A stretch of 64,000 nucleotides of DNA, taken from positions 16,501,862-16,565,861 of the forward strand of contig NC_090759.1 of the NCBI RefSeq assembly GCF_036898095.1, given 5' to 3'. The DNA comes from Palaemon carinicauda. Its lineage: Eukaryota > Arthropoda > Malacostraca > Decapoda > Palaemonidae. The notes under the pieces were generated by a model. The model saw only the letters and a program-made list of their open reading frames with translations, was not told the origin of the DNA and did not search any database. Of the stretch, positions 54,996-64,000 are shown one piece after another (position 1 is the first letter of the stretch; every line of letters starts with the position of its first letter). A program made the translations under genes and the position numbers.

Positions 54996-55999
54996 TCATG
55001 TCGTGAAGGGAGTTCTTCTCTTGGAGACTCCATCAGGAGTTGCAGAAGGTCTAGAAACCATTCCGAATAATGCCATAGCGGAGCTATGAATCATTGAGAG
55101 GTTGACCGATGTTCTGACCTTGTTGAGTACCCTCCTCATTAGAAAGGATGGGGGAAAGGCATAAACATCAATGTTGTCCCACTGTTGCTGGAATGAATCT
55201 TGCCAGAGAGCCTTGCAGTCTGGGACTGAGGAGCAATACAACGTGAGCCTAAAATTCAGGGCCGTTACGATGAGATCCACAGTCGGAGAACCCCACAAAG
55301 TCAGTACTTTGTTGGCTACTAGATGATCCATAAACCATTTGGTACTTACTATCTGCGATGCTTTGCTCAGAGTGTCGGCGAGCACATTCCTTTAGCCTGA
55401 AATGAAGAATGCCGATAGTAGTATTGAGTGAATCTCGACCCATCTCAGTATCTCTACTACTAGATAGGATAGGGGCTGTGAAAAGGTACCTCCTTGTTTG
55501 TTGTAAGCCACTACTATGGTGCTGTCACTCATCACCATCACTGAGTGGCCTGCCAGGAACTGTTGAAATTGTTGAAGGGCCAAAAAGATGGCTTTCATCT
55601 CTAAGAGATTTATGTGGAGGTACTCTTCTAACTCTGACCAGAGGCCTGAGGTTGTGTGGTGCAGCAAATGGGGCGCCCACATTTTTTTTTTGAAGCGTCT
55701 GAGGACAGCATCAAATCGGGGGGGAGGTTGAGTAGATCAACTCCCTTTCATAGATTCTCGTGTGACACACACCATTCGAGGTTGGTCTATTCCAATGACC
55801 GGGGAGTCGAAAGCCTGATTCCACCGGGACTTGAGTCACCACTGGAGAGATCGAATTCCGAGGTGACCGTTGGGAACTAGATGGACCAGAGATGAAAGGT
55901 GCTCGACATGACGTAGCCATGTCTGGGCTGGAAGCTCTTCTCGTATTAGAAAGGGTCTTGCGACCTTTCTCAGCCTCATTACCCTGTCGTCTGATGGGA
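54996..55999 (-). pseudogene. DIRS-C RT end and RNase H
   Basis: Directly after the LINE the frame 56027-55836 resumes the DIRS RT with PSDDRVMRLRKVARPFL. RNase H follows with a likely first Asp in LSSDASKKK near 55700, then 55682-55392 with LHINLLEMKAIFLALQQF (Glu) and VMVMSDSTIVVAYNKQGG (Asp), and 55385-54996 with MLADTLSKASQIVSTKWF (last Asp) and VDLIVTALNFRLTLYCSSVP. Frame changes separate these parts. Confidence 0.8.
55986..55999 (+). repeat. Target-site duplication of I-like LINE (left)
   Basis: gtcgtctgatggga, identical to 61406-61419. On the minus strand it encodes PSDD of the DIRS-C RT. Confidence 0.92.
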
Positions 56000-56358
56000 T
56001 TGATTGATTGAATACCTCTCCGACCAATAATAAAAAGCCATTCTAAAATCTTTAAAACTAGAGGGTTACTAGAATTAAAAACTTCTAAAGCTTGAAGGAC
56101 ACTCCTTGCATCACTAAAAATGGTAAAATTACCCTCCTTCTCTAACGCTATTTTTTCAATAGCAGTTAGTATGCCATACAGTTTGGCAATAAATATGGAA
56201 GCTGTTAGAGGAAGTGCACCTCTACAATTAAAATCATTACTATGTAATCCAAATCCAACGCAAGCATCAGATTTGGAGCCATCAGTATATATAAAAGTCG
56301 ATCCCCTATGTTCTGCAATATGTTCCATAAAAAGAGACCTGGACTCTAAGTCAGTCAT
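56000..56358 (-). pseudogene. I-like LINE ORF2: RNase H, incomplete
   Basis: Frame 56358 downward reads FIYTDGSKSDACVGFG (first Asp), LTASIFIAKLYGILTAIEKI where the usual catalytic Glu appears replaced by Lys in AKL, and NFTIFSDARSVLQAL (second Asp). The element then ends at 56000 in WLFIIGRRGIQ, before the strand and loop that would supply the last Asp. The frame stays open into DIRS-C to 55711, which makes a chimaeric frame with no biological unity. Confidence 0.75.
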
Positions 56359-56409
56359 ATTCTTCTTAACTCCAATAAAATATTTACAAAAAGATACCTC
56401 TGGTAATTT

Positions 56410-56736
56410 CTATGGAGGCATTGATGATACCTTAAATGGAAGCACCTTACTTCTAATTGTATTCAGACTGTTTAATAATTGTTTCACCTGAAAGTCATAA
56501 GATTGAGGAGATTCAGGGTGTGACTCAAAGTATGATGTGTGTCTTACAAGGCTTGCAGTCTGAAAGGCTAAAGAGTTAGGGAGTTTTTGCAACCTAAACC
56601 AATACCGAACAATAGAAGACTTTCGGTAAAGGTCTGGAGGTAATTCTCCAGCATCAACAAGAAGACTTGTAATGGGCGAAGTTCTAAACGCTCCTGTGGA
56701 CAATCTAATACAAGCATGATGTATTGAATCTAACAT
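56410..56736 (-). pseudogene. I-like LINE ORF2: region between RT and RNase H
   Basis: Contains LDSIHHACIRLSTGAFRTSP and SLLVDAGELPPDLYRKSSIV, the conserved stretch between RT thumb and RNase H in I and Jockey-type LINEs. A single TAG at its end separates it from the RNase H frame, which is in the same phase. Confidence 0.8.
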
Positions 56737-56953
56737 CTTTAATTGGCTTGGGGTGGCTGAGGTATTATGGATATTTCACATCCATAACTAATTTTGGAAA
56801 AAACTCAAGGCCTTGTATAATTTCAAATTAGTATTGCAGTCTGTGCCCTTGATGTATGGGACAATACTTTTACAAAATTCAGAGCCTCAAGACATTTAGC
56901 TTTTAACGCTTTGAAGTGAAACACCCACGTAAGCCTACAATCAAATATCAAAC

Positions 56954-58189
56954 CTAAAAATTTAGCTCCGTGTCTGGATGTACTCCCTGGATACAACAGA
57001 AATGGACAATAGTAGTTTTACTTGTCGAGAACTTAAATCCATTCATATCGGCCCAATGGATAATTTTGTCAATAGAGAGTTGCATTTTTCTCTCAACCAT
57101 TGCCATTCTAGCTCCAGCAAATGATATTGAGAGATCATCCACAAATAATGTTGAGAGAATATCCCGGGGAATGACTGGGGATAACCCATTAATTGCTAGT
57201 GCAAAAAGGGTTACACTCAGCACACTACCCTGAGGAACTCCTTCCTGGCACTTACTCTCTGATAGACTTTCCCCCACTCTCACTTGAAAAACTCTATGTG
57301 AAAGAAATGAATGAATAAATAGTGGTAGTTCTCCTTTTAATCTTAATTCATGAATTGTTTTAAGTATACCATATCTCCATGTGGTATCATATGCCTTTTC
57401 AAGGTCAAGAAAGACTGTCACATGGTGCTGTTTGGAAGCAAACGCTTCACAAATAGAGGACTCAAGTCATATCAACACAGTCGTTGAGTGCATTTTTCTG
57501 AATCCACATTGAATCTGTGATAAAATACCCTTCTTTCCAAGGTCCCACATCAGTCTTGCATTGACCATCTTCATGATTTTACATAAACAAGATGTCAATG
57601 CAATAGGTCGGTAATTTACTGCTAAAAACTTGTCCTTACCGGTTTTTAAAAAGGCTAAAATAATGGCTAGTTCCCAAACACTTGGATAACTATGATCATG
57701 CCATATTCTAGTAATAATGCTTAAAATAAATAACTTTGTATTAAAATGTAAATGTTTAATCATTGCATATGGAGTTCCATCAGGTCCAGGGGCTGTATTG
57801 TTACAATTAGTAAGAGCAGAATCAAATTCTCTTTCAGTAAAAGGAGAATTATATGACTCTTCCCTTCTAGTTACAAAATTTAAAATTTTATTTTCCTCGT
57901 TGTTCCTATACTGGTGACCAGGAGCTCTTTCACACTTGCTGGATACATTTGAAAAATGTTCAGCTAGGGCATTGCTGACATCATTTGCGTCAGTCACATA
58001 CTGACCGTTCACCCTCAACACTGGTGGTGGGTTCGGGGCAAATTTGCCGGCAATCTTTTTTATTTTCCTCCACACAGCAGATGGTGGTGTTCTACTGTTA
58101 ATGGAGGAAACAAAAGACACCCATGACTGGCGCCTAGCTTCCTTCATGGCACGATGGAATTGTGCCCTATATTTCTTGTATATAATCAA
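56954..58189 (-). pseudogene. I-like LINE ORF2: reverse transcriptase
   Basis: Two frames in the same phase (58189-57467 and 57421-56954) separated by one TGA. The first has NTAPGPDGTPYAMIKHL, AIILAFLKTGKDKF and VNYRPIALTSCLCKIMKMV. The second has TVFLDLEKAYDTTWRYGIL (first Asp), QEGVPQGSVLSVTLFALAI and LSTLFVDDLSISFAGA (catalytic Asp pair). The stop at about 57467 interrupts VLI-stop-LESSICEAF and is one CpG transition from CGA (Arg). Confidence 0.9.
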
Positions 58190-58412
58190 ATTGCCATCAG
58201 TGCGGTGTCTGCGCAGTCGAGTTAAAGACCTTCTTGTGGCTCTGTGCAGGGCAGTTAGTTCTGAAGACCACCAGGGGACTGGTCGTCGTTTGAATAACCC
58301 TGTTATTTTCGGAATTTAATTAACTCCTGCTGTGTGAAGGGTTCCTTTCAGTAAGTCTATGGCATCATCAATATTTTCAAACTACAGTATTCTGCATTTC
58401 CTTCAATTTTAC

Positions 58413-59157
58413 TTAGCTCACGAAATCTATCCCAGTCTGCCTTATCAAATTCCATCGTGGAGATCTTTGTAAAGGTGGACCCTTGTTGGTGTTTATAATG
58501 ATTGGTGCATGATCACTAGTATGCCAATCATCTAATGTCCTCCAATCGAAATCAAGGAGGCAGTTAGAGCTTGCAATTGAAAGGTCGATGCATGACAAGG
58601 TACCCGTCTGAACATGGAAGTGTGTGGGCTCTCCTGTATTCCACAATTGATGATATAATATTGCCCCTGGTGTTTGCTAAAACATCACCCCACAGAGGAT
58701 GTCTACCATTCAAATCTCCAAGTAAAAGAAAAGGTTAAGGGAGCTTTGTAATCACCTCTACTAAATTGTCATACGATATGTTATCATTTGGAGGCAAGTA
58801 CAGAGAGCAGATTGTATATTTTCTCCCTATATCAATCTGTACAACCACTGTCTGCAGAGGTGTACGAATAGATAAGGGTGTTTGTGGAACATCTTGACGA
58901 ACGTATAAAAGGCTTCCGCCATGGCTCCCTACTCGGTGATCATATGGTGTCCTATAGCTAACATATTTGCGAGGACAAGGGGTATTAGCATCAAGCTTGC
59001 TTTCTTGTAGACATACAATTATGGGGGAATCCTCATGAATTAAGAGCTCAAGTTCTTCATATTTCGCCCTTAAACCCTGACAATTCCATTGCAAAATGGA
59101 GGAGAAAACTATGTACGTATCATTTTCTGGAAGACATCTTTGATGAGGTCTTCCCAT
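58413..59157 (-). pseudogene. I-like LINE ORF2: APE-type endonuclease
   Basis: Frame 59157-58735 has ILQWNCQGLRAKYEEL and IIVCLQESKLDANT (catalytic Glu), GSLLYVRQDVP and YTICSLYLPPND. Frame 58646-58413 has LSCIDLSIASSN and WHTSDHAPIIINT with the catalytic Ser-Asp-His. The GDLN-type motif lies in the short broken stretch between them. The endonuclease nicks the target to prime reverse transcription. The first Met lies 38 bases inside ORF1, so the two ORFs overlap. Confidence 0.88.
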
Positions 59158-60737
59158 TGATAGTTTTTGATTTGATAATATTTACTGCAGGCTTCTTAAG
59201 TGTGGGTCTTGAAAAGTTAGGTTTTATATTAACCTTTTCAGTGTTCTTTTCACCTAATTCTTGTTGGGGATGGTGGACCTCAACTTGGATTTTAGATAGA
59301 TTGAAGAAGTTTTCCTGTTGATCTGAAATATCAACAGGCAGAACATCATATCTACTTGATGTCATAACTTTGGTGTTTTTAATGGATGGGGGTGAGAGAG
59401 ATGGAGGTCTCTCTTTTCCTATTGACGGGTGGTGATTTGTTAGGTTTTGGTGTTTTCCTTCTACAGGTGCACCTGATAACTCTGTTTTATGTGGAATGTC
59501 CATCAAATCCGGCAAAGATACAGCCTGAGAAGGTTATTATTATCTTTTGTAGTGGGGGACAAAGGTTTGATAGAGGTGAGCGAAGCCTTAGGTGATATTC
59601 TTGCCCTATTCTCTAGAATTTTATCAGAAGATGGCGAATTTCTTTTCTGGGGAATAGAGGCAGTAATGGGTGGGTTGGATGTCTCCTGCCTCATTTTTCC
59701 TCCTGATTTCAATACCTTTGCATAACTTGTTGACTTACTCAATAGTCTCTTGGCATGACCCACACTTATGTGTTCGACACTGGATTTATTGAGAGCAGCC
59801 TCTTCCAACTTATATTGCTGGCAGCTCCTATCAGTAGATTTATGATTCAAATGGCAGTTTATACAATTGGCCTCTAGTGTATATTCTCCATGGTAAACAT
59901 TGGAGCAAGTACTACACATTTTATCATTCTTGCAAACTTTAGATGGATGACCATATCTAAAGCAATTAAAATATTGCAGCGGCTTCTGCTTAAAAGTTTG
60001 AACTTTAATCCGTTCATTTTCTATGTAAATGTGGAAAGGCACATCAGCATCCTGGAAAGTCAGGATAATCACGGACGTTCCAGGGACTTAATGCACTTTC
60101 CACATAGTTAAAGGACACATGGCCAATATCTCCTCTTCTGTAAACTCATATAAGTCTCTATTAAAAACTACTCCACTTCCATAACTGAAGTTTAGATGGG
60201 GTTTCACATCCAGCTTTATGTCATCATTCTCTGTATTTAAATTGCAAAGTATAACAGATTGAGTTTCTGATTTGGCACTTATGAGGAAACTGTTCTTTCT
60301 AAACCGAGATATATCTCCTGGTGCGATGGTACCTACTTTCTTTTGAAGAAATTTACATATTTTAAAATAATTTCCAGGACTCCCTTTTGACTGAGCAACA
60401 AGCCACTTTGGTGGTTTTGGCTTTCTCTAGGAGGGTACAACTACCTCTATACCTTTATCAATCCAATCTGCAGGTTTGTATACATCTAGATCTTTAGGTA
60501 CCCGATCGCAAAGAGCACCCTTAAGTTCAAATTATTGATTTTAATATTCATGATAATACTGATTGCATTGAATGCTTCATCATGGTTATCAAATGATATC
60601 CATGAATCCCATTTGTCACCTTCAAGCCTCATTCTAATTTCCCTGATGTGACCATAACATGGAAATTATTTATACAGCACATCATAATTGGTTTCTATGG
60701 GAATCTGTGTGACATGAAGGATTCGCAAATTCTCCAT
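59120..60737 (-). pseudogene. I-like LINE ORF1: RRM-like and CCHC nucleic-acid binding protein
   Basis: The start at 60737 reads MENLRILHVTQIPIE and, after one TAA, IREIRMRLEGDKWDSWISFD, which fits an RNA-recognition-motif fold. Further on are WLVAQSKGSPGNYFKICKFL and then, at 60072-59503, a Cys-rich part with FNCFRYGHPSKVC and CSTCSNVYHGEYTLEANC. The first knuckle lacks its first Cys: LQYFNC has Tyr where Cys is expected two residues before N-C. A Ser/Lys-rich tail follows (59515-59120). ORF1 proteins coat the LINE RNA. Several stops and at least one frameshift are present. Confidence 0.8.
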
Positions 60738-61405
60738 TTCACCCTAATTACTTTGTTTTTTAGCATTAGTAGAATGGTCCTTTAGAGTTTCCAGGTCGTC
60801 AACAGAGGGGTTAGTTTTTAAAGTAGTAACAAGCCGGGTTATCCACCCATTATCGGAGGATGTTAGTCCTCCTATCCCATGTGGCCCAACACGAGAAGAG
60901 ACTTCAGCAGGGACTAGTCCTCTATTAGAGAGGGGCTGCCTCTCTTAAGGTGGGCGTACATTGGTCAGTGTGGGTAGTTAGCCCCTCCCACCGGCGACTT
61001 CAATGCCTGGCGTCACCCATTACCTGCAAATATGGGTGACTTACAACCGGATCACTGGAGCCCAACTCTTAACAAACTTGGTCTGCACCCAATGGGGTCA
61101 GCCAGAGGGTGATGGCGTCTAAATTGGCACAGGTTGAGATGGAATGCCATCCATCCCACACTGTGCCAAATCCAAGGCAGCAGCCAAAGTATAATCAAAC
61201 AAGCCAAAGTTGTAAACAAGTTCAAGCCCAAAAGGAAGAGATGGGAGAAAAAAAGAAATAACCAAAAGGAAAAGAGAAAGTGCTGACTGATTTAGTTGGA
61301 TCAACAGTTGGGCACTGAGGTCCAGTGGAAAAGTAGTTCCAACTGTTCATTAGAGCCCAGCTGCTAATCCCTAAGTCCCCATCCTCATCAAGGCTTCAGC
61401 ATCTG
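60738..61405 (-). other. I-like LINE 5' untranslated region
   Basis: About 670 bases from the element's 5' end at 61405 to the ORF1 start. No coding frame; presumably holds the internal promoter, but no motif is assignable. Confidence 0.6.
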
Positions 61406-61419
61406 GTCGTCTGATGGGA
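61406..61419 (+). repeat. Target-site duplication of I-like LINE (right)
   Basis: gtcgtctgatggga, identical to 55986-55999. Confidence 0.92.
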
Positions 61420-61896
61420 AGGCTTTGTGGAGATTGGTTTCTAATATCATGACTAGGTATACCAGTCTCTGTGTAGAAGCAGGGAGGACTGCTTGAGGCT
61501 TACCATGTTCCCCACATCTTGGCAAAACCTCAGAAGTTTGTCTCGGTGTTGAAGAAGGGTTGACACCGAGCCTGCTAGGATTAGCCAGTCATCCAGATAA
61601 CAGAGGAGACGGATGCCAATCCTGTGTGCCCAAGATGATACTAGAGCGAACACTCTGGTGAAGACTTGAGTTGCTGTGTACATACCGAAGCACAGCACCT
61701 TGAACTGGTATTTCCTGTTGTCTAGGCTGAATCGTAAGTACTTCCTCGAAGACGGATGGATTGGGATATAGAAATACACGTCCTTAAGGTCCAGTGTGCA
61801 CTTGAAGTCCCGTGGTCTTACCTCTTCAATGACTGTGTCTGCCGACTCCATGATGAATGGAGTTTTCTTGACACTTGTTTGGAGCTGAGAGGTCAA
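61420..61896 (-). pseudogene. DIRS-C reverse transcriptase, first part
   Basis: One frame of about 147 codons (61896-61453): ESADTVIEEVRPRDFKCTLD, LKDVYFYIPIHPSSRKYLRF (first Asp in CTLDLKD), FKVLCFGMYTATQVFTRVF, and RLLCYLDDWLILAGS with the catalytic pair. The thumb follows at LLQHRDKLLRFCQDVGNMVS. Beyond 61453 the frame is broken and then cut by the LINE. Family C shares the motif order of A and B but little else. Confidence 0.85.
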
Positions 61897-61899
61897 TGA

Positions 61900-63505
61900 C
61901 GGGTCTCCAGCCTCCAGATGCCTTTTTCACATGCAAGTCGACTGGAGAAGCCTGGGGACTTGTCGAGGACCTCCTGGAGAGTGCCCTTCTTCAAAAGGGT
62001 CTGGACTTGGGCTAGCAACTTTGCTGATCTCCTTGCAACAGAGTCTATTGACACTAGATTCCTGATCAGGGGAGGGAGAGATGATGTGAACGGGACACAA
62101 TACCCTGAAGGAATCCCGGAGATTGTCCAGGATTCGGCCCAGAGTTGCTTCCACCTATCCCAGCAGCTTTGTAGGCATCCCCCCTAGTGGACAAGCGGGG
62201 GAAATGCCTTTCCTAGCATTTGCGGCCTCAGCCGCTCCCTGTAGGAACTTTTCCTCCCCTGGAGGACTTGGTGCCTTTCCTGTCTTTGGTCGGAAAGGGC
62301 TTCTTAGACATCACTGTCTTCGCTGCTGTCTTGTTTGTCGAGGTCTTAGCTGGACAGGACTGCTGAAAAGCTGGTGGTTTATAGGGCTTGGATGTCAAAG
62401 CCCTATGGAGGAGGGAGTCCTAGTGGGACTTCCTCCATCTCTCAACAGCATGTTCCTCGTCCCTTGGCTCAAAAATAGAGGATCCCTCTAGAAAGAAGTT
62501 CCTGAGTGAAAGAGCTGGATAAGGCTCATCCAAAACTTCAAAATACCTCCTCTGCTGGACGCGAGAAGGTAGAAGCTTGGTGGTAGAGCCAGAACGTTAA
62601 GAGAAGGAGAGCTCAAAGAGCTGTTGGGCAATCTTTGCCCAGGCACTCTTTAGCCCTTGAGACCAGGACAAGGCTGCACTGGTCTTAGAGGGCTTCTGAT
62701 GCCAAAGACACGATTTAAGACCACGTCTTTGCCCCTCTCGTGGGGGTATCTCTGAGTTTTTAAACCCGTTGAGTACCCTGATGTGAGTCAGGACTTGCCA
62801 GAAAGAATGTTCTGCCTCTTTCAGCTCACCCTCTGAAGTGGGACTGGCAGCAAAGTCTCCTTCTTCCACCCCAGAGAGCTCCTCTCGGAGCGGATCATGA
62901 ATATTCCTAGAGTAACTGGTAGTTCCTGAAGCCTTGGAGGTCCTTGAAGAGGACTTTGGAAGAGTCTTGGGAGTCCTTTGATTCCTTCTGAGGAAGGAGA
63001 TAGGACTCCAGCATCGAAGGCCAGACGGAGTTGTTCTTCCTTACTTCCGCTGGTGGTGTAGAACTCCCTGCGCAAGGAGAATTTTCCTACAAAGGTGGAA
63101 GAGAGGAAATTCAAATTCCTTGAGACTCCCTCGGCAGAGGTGAGGCAGGAAAGCATTCGTAGGGCAAGTCAGGAGAGACAGGCCTTGAAGGCCTAACAGG
63201 AATCAGTTTCACCATAGGGATGTTACTGCGTCTGAGACTACTCTTTTTCTCTTCAAGGGCAAAGCAGCCTAGGCTCTTTGCCGGAGATCTGCTGAAGCCA
63301 TCGTATGTTGTGAGGTCTCCGAAGAGCGAGATGATAATGCAGGCCCGAAGGCCTGTACAACTGCTCTGACCATGGCACTCAACCAAGGCTGTCTGCTGAC
63401 AGTGGCACTGTCAGAGAGAGCTCCTGAAGAGAAAGGGATCAATGAGTCCCTGTGAGGAGTCTCGACCGATGGTTACGGTGGGTCCGCCTTTGAAGATGGA
63501 ATTTT
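61900..63505 (-). pseudogene. DIRS-C Gag main part, decayed
   Basis: The minus strand carries broken but protein-like sequence: about 62580-62460 with QQRRYFEVLDEPYPALSLR, about 62420-62290 with SKPYKPPAFQQSCPAKTS and KPFPTKDRKGTKSSRGEKF (basic nucleic-acid-binding tail), and 62154-61927 running into the RT. Upstream frames 63386-63111 and 63156-62821 cover the N-terminal half. Domain identity is inferred from position before RT and from the Lys/Ser-rich tail. Confidence 0.6.
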
Positions 63506-64000
63506 CAGAATCTTAAACCCTCCTTTTCCCGGCGAGCGTGCTGTAATGCGTTTGCGGGGAGGGGAATGGGGCAATGGTGACCTGTCCAAAAGTTAGCCTT
63601 TAAGCTCTTTTTGACTCTTACGCAAGTGCCCAGGAGAGCATTGGCGAGTGCTGGCGAGTTGGAAAGCGCTGGTGTGCAGGTGAGCGCGGGAGCGCAGACA
63701 AGTGCTGGTAAGCCACACAACGCTGGTGCACAGGAGCAAACTTGCAAGCTGGAGAGCGCTGACGAGTAAGAGAGCGCTGGAGTGCATGAGTGCTGTCGCG
63801 CTGGTGAGCGCCGGTGTGCTGGCGAACGTAGATCAGCTGGCGAGCCAGCAAATGCTGGTGTTTTGAACAGTGAAAATGAGCTGGAGAGCGCTGACGCGCT
63901 GGAGAGCATTGAAGCGCTGGAAAGCGTTGGAATGCTGGAGAGCACTGACGAGATGTTGGTTAGTGCTGGTGCACTAAAGAGAGCTGGTGCACTGATGTGA
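63506..64000 (-). pseudogene. DIRS-C Gag low-complexity tract (Ser-Pro-Ala-Arg/His repeats)
   Basis: From about 63630 to 63990 the plus strand shows a degenerate 9-base pattern (gagcgctgg, gcgctggag, gagcgccgg). In one minus frame this gives DLRSPAHRRSPARQHSC, that is, repeated Arg-Ser-Pro-Ala-Arg/His-Gln. Similar RS/SP-rich tracts occur in Gag of related DIRS elements. The tract has drifted and frames shift, so it is no longer a continuous protein. It continues beyond the window edge. Confidence 0.55.

Larger units (their letters stand above)
56000..61405 (-). mobile_element. I-like LINE inserted in DIRS-C
   Basis: A 5.4-kb non-LTR retrotransposon flanked by an exact 14-bp duplication. Minus-strand order: 5' UTR (61405-60738), ORF1 with an RRM-like and a CCHC domain (60737-59120), and ORF2 with an APE-type endonuclease, RT and RNase H (about 59157-56000). 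RNase H after RT places it in the I group. The 3' end is a short ATTGATTG-type repeat (as tgattgattga on the plus strand) rather than poly-A. The 5' end appears complete. ORFs contain a handful of stops, so the copy is dead but younger than its host element. Confidence 0.9.
53715..64000 (-). mobile_element. DIRS-type retrotransposon, family C, interrupted by a LINE
   Basis: A minus-strand DIRS element running off the right edge of the window. Reading 5' to 3' (64000 downward) it has a gag-like region (about 64000-61900), RT (61896-61420), the inserted LINE (61405-56000), the RT end and RNase H (55999-54996) and a tyrosine recombinase (54881-53890). The right terminal repeat was not identified. 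It differs clearly from families A and B in sequence. Many stops and frameshifts show it is old. Confidence 0.85.

Noticed and set aside
55711..56358. Single 215-codon minus frame as a fusion gene
   Set aside because: It crosses the LINE/DIRS-C junction at 56000, so it is an accidental fusion of LINE RNase H with DIRS sequence.

Overview
This window is eukaryotic and non-operonic. I see no convincing host gene. The density of (CT)n/(GA)n and (TA)n microsatellites, several DIRS-type retrotransposons, a tRNA-derived SINE, and RTE-like and I-like LINEs point to a decapod crustacean. A caridean prawn (Palaemon-like) fits best, but that species-level guess comes from general familiarity with such repeats and is not proven here.

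Layout. 1-9915: AT-rich DNA holding thirteen long CT/GA arrays and several TA/CA arrays, with no supportable gene; a 23-N assembly gap follows. 9976-10318: foldback (MITE-like) element with 59-bp perfect terminal inverted repeats. 10.3-12.3 kb: AT-rich DNA with a diverged, repeated module. 12332-14640 (minus): 5'-truncated RTE-like LINE with a 10-bp target-site duplication. 14856-21304 (plus): DIRS element of family A with inverted termini and an internal complementary region (ICR). 21.3-29.3 kb: dispersed repeats, a decayed gag-like gene on the minus strand (23.8-25.8 kb), a foldback element, a LINE 3' fragment and a large gene-free stretch. 29.3-35.2 kb (plus): 5'-truncated, decayed Ty3/gypsy element whose pol appears to carry an OTU-like domain and a second retropepsin-like domain between RNase H and integrase. 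35169-42893 and 43283-51192 (plus): two copies of DIRS family B, each with an ICR matching its own left end. 51.2-53.4 kb: mostly unassigned. 53405-53707 (minus): tRNA-derived SINE. About 53.7-64.0 kb (minus): DIRS family C, running off the window and split at 55999/61406 by a 5.4-kb I-like LINE with a 14-bp target-site duplication.

How the parts relate. The window is a nested graveyard of retroelements. DIRS elements encode Gag, reverse transcriptase/RNase H and a tyrosine recombinase (YR), and integrate by recombination rather than with a DDE integrase. All copies here carry stops, frameshifts or deletions. In family B copy 2 and in the I-like LINE some of the lesions look like CpG-to-TpG decay. 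The most unusual observations are the gypsy pol architecture, the element-specific match between DIRS ICRs and termini, a candidate spliceosomal intron in DIRS-B gag, and an I-like LINE that has a target-site duplication yet ends inside its RNase H domain.
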